The notes beneath the pieces are model-generated. The model was not told the DNA's origin, ran no database searches, and saw nothing but the letters and a program-made list of their open reading frames with translations. Source: Psychroserpens luteus (GTDB lineage: Bacteria > Bacteroidota > Bacteroidia > Flavobacteriales > Flavobacteriaceae). Taken from it: a stretch of 64,000 bases of DNA. Where the stretch lies: assembly GCF_015319355.1 (NCBI RefSeq), contig NZ_JADILU010000001.1:496001-560000 (forward strand). The letters run 5' to 3'. Made by a program: the position numbers and the translations under genes. The first letter of the stretch is position 1; each line of letters opens with the position of its first letter. Positions 1-8,282 of the stretch are shown here, piece after piece.

Positions 1-1404
1 GACGAAGAAATTGAAAACTATATTTCAACATTTGATGACAAAAAAAATGAAATTTCTATTTTGAAATTTGTTCCAGCATCTGGTGCTGCAACACGAATGT
101 TTAAATTTTTATTTGCGTTTTTAGATGAATATAATATAGAAAAAGGGAGTATTAACTCTTATATAAACAAGACAAAAAATAAAGATTTGTCTATGTTTTT
201 TATTGGTCTTGAGAAATTTCCTTTTTACCATATAGTTATGGATAGGCTTGAAAAAAATCATTCAAATTTTGATGCCATGAGTATCAATGAGCAAAGACTC
301 AAGTTTGTGCAAATGATGCTTGATACAGATAAGTTAGACTATGGGAATTCTCCAAAGGGATTATTACCTTTTCATCAGTACAAAAATCAAATGCTTTCTA
401 CTGCTTTTGAAGAACATTTGTATGAATCTGCCTTATATGCTTCAGGTAAAGAATCTGCTAAATTGCATTTTACAATTTCAGAAAAACACAATCATAAATT
501 TGATGAAGAGTTTGCTAGAATTGAAAAAAATGTAGAAGAAAAGTCTGGTTCTAAATTTGATATTTCATTCTCTTATCAAAAAGAATCTACAGATACCATT
601 GCGGTAACCACAAAAAATACACCATTTAGAGAAGATGACGATTCACTACATTTTAGGCCATCTGGTCATGGTGCATTGATAGAGAATTTAAATGATTTAG
701 AGGCAGATATTGTGTTTGTCAAAAACATAGATAATGTAGTGACTTACAAATACAAAAATGAAGTTGCTAAATATAAAAAAGTGTTAGCAGGAATTTTATT
801 AGAAGTTCAGGAGCAGGCATTTCAATATCTTCATTTGCTTAAAACTAGTAAGCCTTCCGAAGAAAAACTAATCGAGATTGGTGAGTTTTTAGTCAATAAA
901 ATGAATGTGAAAATAAGTACTGAGTTTGAAAAATATTCGCGTAAATATCAAATTGAGTATTTAGCTGAAAAGTTAAACCGTCCTATTCGTGTCTGCGGAA
1001 TGGTAAAAAACGAAGGAGAACCTGGAGGTGGTCCATTTTGGATTAAGGATGAAAGCGGAAACATCTCGCTACAAATTGTCGAGTCTGCTCAAATCAATAA
1101 AAAGAGTAAAATTCAAAAGGAGATTCTCAAAGGCGCTACGCATTTTAACCCTGTAGATTTAGTCTGCGGAATCAAAAATCACAAAGGTGAAAAGTATAAC
1201 CTTAAAAAGTTTGTAGATCACAAAGCAGCTTTTATTACTATGAAAACAAAAACCGGAAAAGATCTAAAAGCATTAGAGCTTCCTGGATTATGGAATGGTA
1301 GTATGGCATATTGGAACACAATTTTTGTTGAGGTGCCTTTAATTACTTTTAACCCAGTAAAAACGGTTAACGATTTATTGAAAGCACCACATCAAATTAA
1401 ATAA
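1..1404 (+). CDS. DUF4301 family protein (5' end outside window)
   Basis: The reading frame is open from the first base, so the gene starts upstream; about 467 residues are visible. The TTG at 61 is not a convincing start because the frame continues through it into the family's FVPASGAATRMF motif. Other hallmarks are LHFRPSGHGALIENL and EGEPGGGPFW. These match DUF4301, a Bacteroidota family of roughly 500 residues with no established function. The glycine-rich motifs loosely recall nucleotidyltransferases, but I would not assign a reaction. The stop is one base before the arfB start, so the two are probably co-transcribed. Confidence 0.85.
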   Translation, partial: DEEIENYISTFDDKKNEISILKFVPASGAATRMFKFLFAFLDEYNIEKGSINSYINKTKNKDLSMFFIGLEKFPFYHIVMDRLEKNHSNFDAMSINEQRLKFVQMMLDTDKLDYGNSPKGLLPFHQYKNQMLSTAFEEHLYESALYASGKESAKLHFTISEKHNHKFDEEFARIEKNVEEKSGSKFDISFSYQKESTDTIAVTTKNTPFREDDDSLHFRPSGHGALIENLNDLEADIVFVKNIDNVVTYKYKNEVAKYKKVLAGILLEVQEQAFQYLHLLKTSKPSEEKLIEIGEFLVNKMNVKISTEFEKYSRKYQIEYLAEKLNRPIRVCGMVKNEGEPGGGPFWIKDESGNISLQIVESAQINKKSKIQKEILKGATHFNPVDLVCGIKNHKGEKYNLKKFVDHKAAFITMKTKTGKDLKALELPGLWNGSMAYWNTIFVEVPLITFNPVKTVNDLLKAPHQIK

Positions 1405-1405
1405 A

Positions 1406-1813
1406 ATGTTTGATGAAAATGCCATATTAAATGAGTTGAGTTTTAAATTCATTAGGAGTTCTGGAGCTGGTGGACAACACGTTAATAAAACGTCCTCAAA
1501 AGTAGAACTCACTTTTGATTTAGAGAACTCACAATTTTTAAACGACGATCAAAAAGAACTTCTTAAAACAAATCTCAAAACGAGGCTTACAAAAGAAAAT
1601 GTACTCATTTTACAATGTGGAGAGAGTAGGAGTCAGCATAAAAATAAGTCTATAATTATGCAACGTTTTTTAGATTTAATTGCAGCCAATTTAATCGAAG
1701 AGAAAGACCGTATTCCTACAAAAATTCCTAGAGCAGTCGTTAGAAAACGATTAACGAACAAGCGTAAAACATCAGAAAAGAAAGCAAAACGTAAACCACC
1801 AGAAATAGATTAA
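1406..1813 (+). CDS. arfB: Alternative ribosome-rescue factor ArfB (peptidyl-tRNA hydrolase)
   Basis: A 135-residue protein with a release-factor-like domain at the N-terminus, including SSGAGGQHVNKTSSKVEL, which carries the catalytic GGQ that hydrolyses peptidyl-tRNA in the ribosomal P site. The C-terminus is rich in Lys and Arg, like the ArfB tail that sits in the empty mRNA channel of stalled ribosomes. Its length and lack of codon-recognition domains separate it from RF1/RF2. The ATG lies one base after the DUF4301 stop. Confidence 0.92.
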   Translation: MFDENAILNELSFKFIRSSGAGGQHVNKTSSKVELTFDLENSQFLNDDQKELLKTNLKTRLTKENVLILQCGESRSQHKNKSIIMQRFLDLIAANLIEEKDRIPTKIPRAVVRKRLTNKRKTSEKKAKRKPPEID

Positions 1814-1859
1814 TTAAAAAAATATAGTGATTCTTTATGTACAAACGATAAATCTATTT

Positions 1860-1867
1860 TATCTTTG
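1860..1867 (+). promoter_or_regulatory. Putative Bacteroidota -7 box (TATCTTTG) for the thiamin receptor
   Basis: TATCTTTG fits the TAnnTTTG -7 consensus used by the Bacteroidota primary sigma factor. It lies just upstream of the TPP riboswitch, so the transcript would start with the aptamer. No clear TTTG -33 box at the ideal spacing. Confidence 0.55.
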
Positions 1868-1872
1868 CAGCG

Positions 1873-1947
1873 TTCTCAAAAAAGGGGTGCCTATTATCGG
1901 CTGAGATCATACCCATTGAACCTAGAACAGGTAATGCTGTTTAGGAA
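1873..1947 (+). promoter_or_regulatory. TPP (thiamin pyrophosphate) riboswitch, THI element
   Basis: The conserved aptamer core is visible in order: GGGGTGCC at 1884-1891, GGCTGAGATCATACCC around 1899-1914, GAACCTAGAACAGGTAATGC around 1919-1937. A P1 stem can be drawn between TTCTCAAA and TTTAGGAA. It precedes a TonB-dependent receptor by about 140 bases. THI elements before outer-membrane receptors have been described in Bacteroidota and interpreted as thiamin-uptake control. I see no obvious terminator, so control of translation initiation or a less obvious expression platform is likely. Confidence 0.9.
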
Positions 1948-2089
1948 TTTAGAATTATAAAGTTTTATTCATGTCATTAAGCAAATTGTTTAATTGATAT
2001 GTGTGAATCTCAATGTAATTCACATTTTATTAATTATTAACCATAAAGAATAATGACCTCTTTTTATTCGATTATAACATATAATCGTA

Positions 2090-4279
2090 ATGAAAAACAA
2101 TTTTCTTTTTTTAGCACTTTTAGTGCTATCGTCAAGTGCTTTTGCACAAGACAATCAAAAACAACAAGATTCTACTAAAACAGAAAAACTGGACGAAGTC
2201 CTAGTTAAGGCAGTTAGAGTAGAAGCCACATCGCCAATCACACACTCAAACGTGACCAAAAAGCAATTGGCAAAACGTAATTTAGGACAAGATATTCCAG
2301 TCTTGTTAAACTTTTTACCATCTGTTGTAACAACTACAGATGCTGGAGCAGGAGTAGGTTACACAGGTATTCGTATTCGTGGTATTAATGCACAATCTAC
2401 GAATGTGACCATTAATGGGATTCCTTATAATGACGCAGAATCTTTAGGAACTTTTTGGGTCAATTTGGGTGATTTTGCATCATCTGTAGAAAGTCTACAA
2501 TTACAACGAGGTGTTGGAACTTCAACCAATGGTTCTGGCGCTTTTGGAGCAAGTATTAATGTGTTAACAGATGCGGTTTCTAAAGCATCTAATGGAGAAA
2601 TTTCTAATTCCTTCGGAAGTTTTAATACTAGAAAACATACCGTGAAATTTAGTACAGGATTGCTAAATGAACACATTGAAATAGCTGGTCGTTTATCAAA
2701 CATATCTTCAGATGGATATATTGATAGAGCAGAAACCGATTTAAAATCCTATTTTCTACAAGGTTCTTACATTGATGATAACACATTAATTAAAGCGATA
2801 GCTTTTGGAGGAAAAGAAGTTACATATCAAGCTTGGAATGGTATTGATGCTCAAACTTTAATAGATGATCGCACATTTAATTCATCTGGTATGTATACAG
2901 ATGCTAATGGTGATGATCAATTTTATGACAATGAGGTAGATAACTATAATCAAGACCATTATCAACTACACTGGAATCAACGTTACAACAATAGATGGTC
3001 AACAAATATTGGTTTAAATTATACCTACGGAAGAGGTTACTTTGAGCAATACAAAGAAGATGAAGATTTTGAAGATTATGATTTAACACCTATCACGATT
3101 GGAGGAGAAACGATTGAAACGACAGATTTAATTAGACGTCGTTGGTTAGATAGTGATTTTTATGTCTTTAATGCTAGCGCAAATTATAAAAACAATGAAG
3201 TTGATTTGCTCTTCGGAAGTTCTTACAGCCTTCACGATGGAGACCACTTTGGAGAAATCATATGGTCTGAGTTTGCTAGTGATAGCGAAATAAGAGATCG
3301 TTATTATGAAGGAAACGGTAAGAAAACAGATTTAAGTTTCTTTACCAAAGCAACCTACAGATTAAATGATAAAGTGAGCTTATATGGAGATTTGCAATTG
3401 CGTTTAGTTGGTTATGAGACTTCTGGATTAACATCAGACAGAGTTCCTTTTAATGTAGATGAAACCTATAGTTTCTTTAATCCTAAAGCAGGAATCACAT
3501 ATAAATTAAATACAACTAACAGTTTATACTTCTCTTACGCTAGAGCAAATAGGGAACCAAACAGAAGTGATTTTGAGAATAACGCAACCGTAAAACCAGA
3601 GCAACTTAATGACTTTGAATTAGGCTGGAGACACAACACTCAAAAATTTAGATTGAATGTTAATGGATACTATATGTTATACAATGAACAGTTAGTGTTA
3701 ACTGGTCAAATAGATACCACTGGAGATCCAATTAGAGCAAATAATGGTGACAGTTACCGTTTAGGTTTAGAAGTTGAAGCAGCAATAGCACTTACTAATA
3801 AATTTTCACTACAACCAAACTTTACCCTTAGTTCAAATAAAAACAAAGAAACTTTTAATTCTGTGAATGGAGAACTTTTAGATTTGGGTAAAACAGATAT
3901 TTCATTTTCTCCAGAAGTTGTTGCAGCCAACGCTTTTGTGTTTCAGCCAAAAGAAGGATTCCAAATATCATTATTGAGTAAATTTGTTGGAGAACAGTTT
4001 ATGGGAAATACCGAAAATGAAGATTCTAAATTAGATAGCTATTTCGTTAATGACTTTAGTGTTACTTATGAATGGAAACCTAAATCAGTATTTAAATCTA
4101 TTGTGTTTTCTGGATTAGTGAATAATATATTTAATGAAAAATATGTGTCTAACGGTTATTTTGGGTCCTATGATTTTTCTGATGATACAAGTCCAACAGG
4201 AACAACAACAGGATACTTTTCTGGATATTATCCGCAAGCAACGACTAACTTTTTGGTTGGTGTGACTTTGAAGTTTTAG
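2090..4279 (+). CDS. TonB-dependent receptor, predicted thiamin(-precursor) uptake
   Basis: A 729-residue outer-membrane receptor. Residues 1-20 are a signal peptide ending FAQ. A TonB-box-like stretch (KLDEVLVKAVRV) follows, then a plug domain (about 50-155, with GVGYTGIRIRGIN and LQRGVGTSTNGSGAFGASIN), then a beta-barrel ending in the aromatic LVGVTLKF. There is no carboxypeptidase-like N-terminal domain and no SusD partner, so it is a classical TBDT rather than SusC. The TPP riboswitch in its leader is the main evidence that the substrate is thiamin or a precursor; the protein sequence alone does not show substrate. A bidirectional terminator lies downstream. Confidence 0.88.
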   Translation: MKNNFLFLALLVLSSSAFAQDNQKQQDSTKTEKLDEVLVKAVRVEATSPITHSNVTKKQLAKRNLGQDIPVLLNFLPSVVTTTDAGAGVGYTGIRIRGINAQSTNVTINGIPYNDAESLGTFWVNLGDFASSVESLQLQRGVGTSTNGSGAFGASINVLTDAVSKASNGEISNSFGSFNTRKHTVKFSTGLLNEHIEIAGRLSNISSDGYIDRAETDLKSYFLQGSYIDDNTLIKAIAFGGKEVTYQAWNGIDAQTLIDDRTFNSSGMYTDANGDDQFYDNEVDNYNQDHYQLHWNQRYNNRWSTNIGLNYTYGRGYFEQYKEDEDFEDYDLTPITIGGETIETTDLIRRRWLDSDFYVFNASANYKNNEVDLLFGSSYSLHDGDHFGEIIWSEFASDSEIRDRYYEGNGKKTDLSFFTKATYRLNDKVSLYGDLQLRLVGYETSGLTSDRVPFNVDETYSFFNPKAGITYKLNTTNSLYFSYARANREPNRSDFENNATVKPEQLNDFELGWRHNTQKFRLNVNGYYMLYNEQLVLTGQIDTTGDPIRANNGDSYRLGLEVEAAIALTNKFSLQPNFTLSSNKNKETFNSVNGELLDLGKTDISFSPEVVAANAFVFQPKEGFQISLLSKFVGEQFMGNTENEDSKLDSYFVNDFSVTYEWKPKSVFKSIVFSGLVNNIFNEKYVSNGYFGSYDFSDDTSPTGTTTGYFSGYYPQATTNFLVGVTLKF

Positions 4280-4280
4280 T

Positions 4281-4303
4281 ATTTCTGCGATGACAGGAAT
4301 CTC
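4281..4303. repeat. Degenerate GTCATTCC...GGAATC-type palindrome remnant
   Basis: ATTTCTGCGATGACAGGAAT followed by CTC directly after the receptor stop resembles the intact copies ATTCCTGC-gaag-GCAGGAAT at 60499 and ATTCCTGC-gaaa-GCAGGAAT at 63888, with several mismatches. Confidence 0.4.
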
Positions 4304-4372
4304 ATAGAGATAATCGCTATCAAAAGATTTATAGTGAATTTTTAAAATTTCCGAAGAAAAATAGAATAAAAC

Positions 4373-4407
4373 AAAACTCCCAAATCAATAGACTTGGGAG
4401 TTTTTTA
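4373..4407. terminator. Bidirectional intrinsic terminator
   Basis: AAAACTCCCAA pairs with TTGGGAGTTTT around a ten-base loop, with a T run on each side. It separates the convergent receptor and lipoprotein genes. Confidence 0.85.
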
Positions 4408-4430
4408 TAAGTTGCATTTCCGTAGAAAAT

Positions 4431-4859
4431 CTAATTACTAATTACAAAGGAGTTAGAACCCGAAGGAGTAACACGATATTCTTTAAGTCCGCATGGTAAT
4501 TGTCCATCATAAGACTGTCCAGTGAACAAATTGTATTTATTTTCATCTTCACAGCCACAAGTTACGTCAACACCATCAAGTTGTAAAAATGAGCAACTTT
4601 GTTGCGCGTGATTAGGATCTGCAGCATCCCAAGCTCTGTAAGTATCATTCCCAACATTTATGACATAAATACCAGCAAGACCTTGATTTTGTATCAAAAC
4701 AACACCAGTTATAGTGCCTAGAGGGAAATTTGATGAAAGGTTGAGATTTACAGTATGATTTACACCAACATCAATTAAAAAATTGCAATTATTTATTCTG
4801 TCATTACCACTACAATTACTTAAAAATAAAAGTGGTAAAATGAGAAGGAGTTTTTTCAT
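4431..4859 (-). CDS. Small lipoprotein of unknown function
   Basis: A 142-residue protein with a short signal peptide and a lipobox (LFLSNC, lipidated Cys about residue 16), so it is probably anchored to the outer membrane or periplasmic face. Downstream are several cysteines (QQSCSFLQLDG, VTCGCEDEN, LPCGLKEY), which suggests a small disulfide-stabilised domain. I do not recognise a family. It stands alone between a terminator and the divergent greA promoter region. Confidence 0.75.
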   Translation of the reverse strand: MKKLLLILPLLFLSNCSGNDRINNCNFLIDVGVNHTVNLNLSSNFPLGTITGVVLIQNQGLAGIYVINVGNDTYRAWDAADPNHAQQSCSFLQLDGVDVTCGCEDENKYNLFTGQSYDGQLPCGLKEYRVTPSGSNSFVISN

Positions 4860-4971
4860 AGGAGCGATATTTTTTGGGCAATTTACGATATTTTAGACTC
4901 AATTTATATATTGAAACTTCATAACGATATTTAAGTATTTAAATTGGGTTAAACTTGAATTAAATATTTTG

Positions 4972-4979
4972 TATCTTTG
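4972..4979 (+). promoter_or_regulatory. Putative -7 box (TATCTTTG) for greA
   Basis: An exact TAnnTTTG match 77 bases before the greA ATG. Transcription would begin near 4985-4988, at the first arm of a terminator-like hairpin. Confidence 0.55.
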
Positions 4980-4984
4980 TATTG

Positions 4985-5009
4985 AATCTCGTGACAGCGA
5001 GATTTTTTT
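4985..5009 (+). terminator. Terminator-like hairpin in the greA leader
   Basis: AATCTCG and CGAGATT flank a six-base loop and are followed by a run of seven Ts. It sits between the putative greA promoter and the greA start, so it would act as an attenuator or produce a very short leader RNA. Confidence 0.65.
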
Positions 5010-5055
5010 ATGTTGAATAGGTTCAGTATATTTATTATAAGTAAACGAAGAGATT

Positions 5056-5529
5056 ATGAGTAAAGCATCTTATTATACTCCAGAAGGGTTAAAAAAGTTA
5101 AGAGACGAACTAAAAAGATTAAAAGATATAGAGCGTCCAAAAGCCTCTCAAGCTATTGCTGAGGCTAGAGATAAAGGTGATTTGAGTGAAAATGCTGAGT
5201 ATGACGCAGCTAAGGAAGCTCAAGGCATGTTAGAAATGAAAATTGCTAAGTTAGAAGATACATTGGCTGGTGCACGTGTGATAGATGAGTCTCAAATGGA
5301 TACATCTAAAGCGCTTGTATTATCTACAGTAAAAATAAAAAATCAAAATAATGGTATGGAAATGACATATACTTTGGTTGCAGATGGTGAAGCAGATTTA
5401 GCGTCTAACAAATTATCTGTTAATTCTCCTATTGGTAAAGGGCTTTTAGGAAAGTCTGTTGGTGAAGTTGCCGAAGTTCAAGTACCAAATGGTATTATTA
5501 AATTTGATGTTTTAGAGATTTCTAGATAA
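5056..5529 (+). CDS. greA: Transcription elongation factor GreA
   Basis: A 157-residue protein of standard GreA length. The N-terminal coiled coil (residues 1-75) carries LSENAEYDAAKE, with the acidic tip residues that reach the RNA-polymerase active site and stimulate cleavage of backtracked RNA. The C-terminal FKBP-like domain has SPIGKGLLGKSVGEVAEVQVP. It has its own promoter, an unusual leader hairpin and a strong terminator after it, so it appears to be monocistronic. Confidence 0.97.
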   Translation: MSKASYYTPEGLKKLRDELKRLKDIERPKASQAIAEARDKGDLSENAEYDAAKEAQGMLEMKIAKLEDTLAGARVIDESQMDTSKALVLSTVKIKNQNNGMEMTYTLVADGEADLASNKLSVNSPIGKGLLGKSVGEVAEVQVPNGIIKFDVLEISR

Positions 5530-5551
5530 CAAATAGACCTAATTATTATAT

Positions 5552-5585
5552 AAAAAAAGATTCCTTCAAAAGAGGAATCTTTTTA
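5552..5585 (+). terminator. greA terminator
   Basis: AAAAAGATTCCT pairs with AGGAATCTTTTT around a short loop and ends in a T run, 23 bases after the greA stop. Confidence 0.85.
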
Positions 5586-5615
5586 TATTTACATAGACTC
5601 TAAAAAAAATAAGCG

Positions 5616-6005
5616 ATGGCATCTATTTTTACAAAAATCATTTCAGGAGAAATTCCATGTTACAAAGTAGCAGAAACCGAAGATTATTTAGCCTTTTTGG
5701 ACATCAATCCTAATGCTAAAGGTCATACGCTTTGTATTCCTAAAAAAGAAGTCGATAAAATTTTTGATTTAGATGAGACGACTTTTCATGGCTTAATGGA
5801 ATTCTCACGACAAGTCGCTATTGCTATAGAAAAAGCAGTGCCTTGTAATCGAGTAGGAATGACCGTTATTGGTTTAGAAGTGCCACATGCTCATGTACAT
5901 TTGATCCCTTTAAATTCTATGGACGATGCTCGTTTTATGAATAAAACAAAATTAGAGAAAGAAGAGTTTGAAAAGATTGCTGCTGCAATTACTTCGTTTT
6001 TGTAG
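5616..6005 (+). CDS. HIT family nucleotide-binding protein (HinT-like)
   Basis: A 129-residue histidine-triad protein. HAHVHLIPL is the HxHxHxx active-site motif; the N-terminal FTKIISGEIPCYKV and LDINPNAKGHTLCIPKK are typical of HinT-type purine nucleoside phosphoramidases. Cytosolic. It follows greA, a common pairing in flavobacteria, but a terminator separates the two. The physiological substrate cannot be read from sequence. Confidence 0.93.
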   Translation: MASIFTKIISGEIPCYKVAETEDYLAFLDINPNAKGHTLCIPKKEVDKIFDLDETTFHGLMEFSRQVAIAIEKAVPCNRVGMTVIGLEVPHAHVHLIPLNSMDDARFMNKTKLEKEEFEKIAAAITSFL

Positions 6006-6018
6006 GTTTAATTTGATG

Positions 6019-6375
6019 TTAGAACTTCAATACACCAAAAACAAATAATAAGATTACAACGAACAGAACAGCATCAAAAACAATTAAAATCCAAGCCAGT
6101 TTTTTTAATTTTAAAGATTTAGGTTTTGGTTTTACTGCTCGTTTTTGATACGCAACCACTTGCTCTATCTCATTAGTCCATCGTACAGGAAAAATATCTG
6201 TATTGCAGGTTTTACAGCGCATTTCATTTATCGTGTCTTCTGTTATGGCTTTATAAAAAGCATTTTCTACTAGTCTTTGTTTAAAAGTAAGTTCTAAACC
6301 GTTGTTAGAATAGCATTCAGGACAATTATTATTTAGCTTTACTTCCTTTAAAGTGAAAAATTGTTGCGTTTTCAT
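6019..6375 (-). CDS. Zinc-ribbon-like protein with C-terminal membrane anchor
   Basis: A 118-residue protein. Residues about 18-60 carry two CxxC knuckles (CPEC and CKTC) spaced as in a zinc ribbon. A basic stretch (KPKPKSLKLKKL) leads into a single hydrophobic helix at the end (ILIVFDAVLFVVILLFVFGV). It is probably tail-anchored with the zinc ribbon in the cytoplasm. Last gene of a three-gene minus-strand run behind a histidine kinase. No family recognised. Confidence 0.75.
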   Translation of the reverse strand: MKTQQFFTLKEVKLNNNCPECYSNNGLELTFKQRLVENAFYKAITEDTINEMRCKTCNTDIFPVRWTNEIEQVVAYQKRAVKPKPKSLKLKKLAWILIVFDAVLFVVILLFVFGVLKF

Positions 6376-6412
6376 ATCCTGTTTTTGTATGATGTGTTGA
6401 AGCTAGTTTTTA

Positions 6413-6922
6413 TTAAGGAAAGTAAAGTAAACTTACAAAAAAGAACACTATTACAAAAAGTATAAACCCAATACTAAGTAAAACATTTTTTCTTTTATCA
6501 AGTATCGTCCATTTTTCAAACTCCTCGAAGTAAATAAGGTATTTGTCATTTTTAAACACATGAAAATAACATATTGCCCAAGAAATTCCTAATAAAGGAA
6601 TACAAATCCAGGTGTAATTATTAAAAATAATTTTTAGATAAAATAATTTTCCTAAGAATATTGTCGAACTTATTAATAATAGAAAAATTATTCCTGTTAA
6701 CCATCCTACTATATTTAATAAAGAGTATCCATCCTTTTTATCAAGCCAAAAGTTATCCAACCATTCTTTTGTGTTTTCAATTCCATTTTTATCTTTCATC
6801 CATTTTTTAACACGTGGAATTTTATATATCAACAAACCAGGATTGATTTTATTAAAAAGATGATGGAGTTTAATTTCAATTAAATACAAGCTATAATGCA
6901 GTATGTTAAGAGTTCTTTTCAT
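6413..6922 (-). CDS. Membrane protein of unknown function, downstream of histidine kinase
   Basis: A 169-residue protein with an N-terminal soluble part of about 65 residues and three hydrophobic segments (about 69-90, 99-120, 143-167). It begins five bases after the stop of the histidine kinase gene, so the two are almost certainly one transcript. No family recognised. Confidence 0.7.
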   Translation of the reverse strand: MKRTLNILHYSLYLIEIKLHHLFNKINPGLLIYKIPRVKKWMKDKNGIENTKEWLDNFWLDKKDGYSLLNIVGWLTGIIFLLLISSTIFLGKLFYLKIIFNNYTWICIPLLGISWAICYFHVFKNDKYLIYFEEFEKWTILDKRKNVLLSIGFILFVIVFFFVSLLYFP

Positions 6923-6927
6923 TAAAA

Positions 6928-8133
6928 TTAAGCTATTAATTTCAATGAGATTTGCATGGTTGTTCCTTTTCCAATTTCCGAAGAAAGTACTTTTATTTTT
7001 CCGTTATGATAATCTTCAATGATACGTTTTGCAAGAGATAATCCTAATCCCCAACCTCTTTTCTTTGTAGTGTATCCTGGTTGAAATACTGAGTTATAAC
7101 TTTGTTTAGGAATTCCTTTTCCAGTATCTTCTACTGTAATCTTTACATATTTGTCGTCATTGGTGATTACTAATTTTAAAGACCCTCTACCTTTCATGGC
7201 ATCAATGGCATTTTTTACTAAATTTTCAATCGTCCAACTAAATAATTGATTATTGAGATTTACATATAATTTCTCTTGTGGTGCAATGATTTCAAATTCA
7301 ATTAATTTTGATGAACGCGATTTTAGATACTCGTAAGATTCAACAGTTTCTTTTACAATATCGCAACGTTTTAATGTTGGCAAAGAGCCAATTTTACTAA
7401 AACGATCTGTTATAGTTTGTAGTCTAGTGATGTCTTTTTGAATTTCAATCAAATATTCTGGATTGACGTTTTCACCTCTTAATATTTCTGTCCAGCCCAC
7501 TAATGAAGATAAAGGTGTGCCAATTTGATGAGCAGTTTCTTTTGCCATACCTGTCCAGAGTTTATTTTGATCTGCGGTTTTAGTACTCTTATAAAAGAAA
7601 TAGACGACAGCTGCAAATAAGAATATAATAAGTAATAAGGCTAAAGGGTAGTATTTTAGATTGTTGAGTAACGATGAATTTCCGTAGTAAAGTGTTTGAC
7701 CTAAATTTTTAAGAACGACGGGTTCATTTTCTACACTAAATTTATCTACTAAATCTTTATAATTATCATAGACATAGGTTGAATCTTTTTTTAGTTCTTT
7801 TGGATCAGTACTATTGCCATATGGTGTGATATTTCTATGACTTACGATTTTATTATTAGCATCTAACAGTAATAGAGGTGTTGTCAATGTTGAATCTGTT
7901 ACAATGTCTTCAGCTACTCGATTAATTTCTATATCATCAGAGCCAGCTATGATTTGGTTTACGTCATCTGAGAATTCTACATACGCATTTGTCCAAATTT
8001 TCATTTTGGCTCTTTCTTCAGATTTGAAATATTGAAAAAACACATAGGTATTCCAAAGAATGAGTGAAATAATAATAAAAGATGCCACGATAATAATCCA
8101 TCGTGTCATATTGCGGTTTATGGTTAATGCCAT
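6928..8133 (-). CDS. Sensor histidine kinase (orphan, membrane-bound)
   Basis: A 401-residue kinase. A transmembrane helix (about 12-33), an extracytoplasmic region of about 125 residues, a second helix (about 160-180), the phosphoacceptor box AHQIGTPLSSLVGW, then a HATPase domain with N box NLVKNAIDAM, G1 DTGKGIP and G2 GWGLGLSLAKRI. No response-regulator gene is adjacent, so the partner is elsewhere. The signal it senses is unknown. It heads the operon with two small genes below it. Confidence 0.93.
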   Translation of the reverse strand: MALTINRNMTRWIIIVASFIIISLILWNTYVFFQYFKSEERAKMKIWTNAYVEFSDDVNQIIAGSDDIEINRVAEDIVTDSTLTTPLLLLDANNKIVSHRNITPYGNSTDPKELKKDSTYVYDNYKDLVDKFSVENEPVVLKNLGQTLYYGNSSLLNNLKYYPLALLLIIFLFAAVVYFFYKSTKTADQNKLWTGMAKETAHQIGTPLSSLVGWTEILRGENVNPEYLIEIQKDITRLQTITDRFSKIGSLPTLKRCDIVKETVESYEYLKSRSSKLIEFEIIAPQEKLYVNLNNQLFSWTIENLVKNAIDAMKGRGSLKLVITNDDKYVKITVEDTGKGIPKQSYNSVFQPGYTTKKRGWGLGLSLAKRIIEDYHNGKIKVLSSEIGKGTTMQISLKLIA

Positions 8134-8228
8134 TAATTGATAATTTGATTTTTAAATATAAACGATTTATGTTAATAATATTGTCTTCATAGAGAGTGAA
8201 TTCATTTTTATAGCGTTTACAATATAGT

Positions 8229-8236
8229 TACCTTTG
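8229..8236 (+). promoter_or_regulatory. Putative -7 box (TACCTTTG)
   Basis: An exact TAnnTTTG match 46 bases before the flavin-reductase gene, with a T-rich stretch 19 bases upstream where the TTTG -33 box is expected. Confidence 0.5.
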
Positions 8237-8282
8237 CATTTCAATATCTTGAAACGGTTGTATTTAACCAAAAATCAAACAA

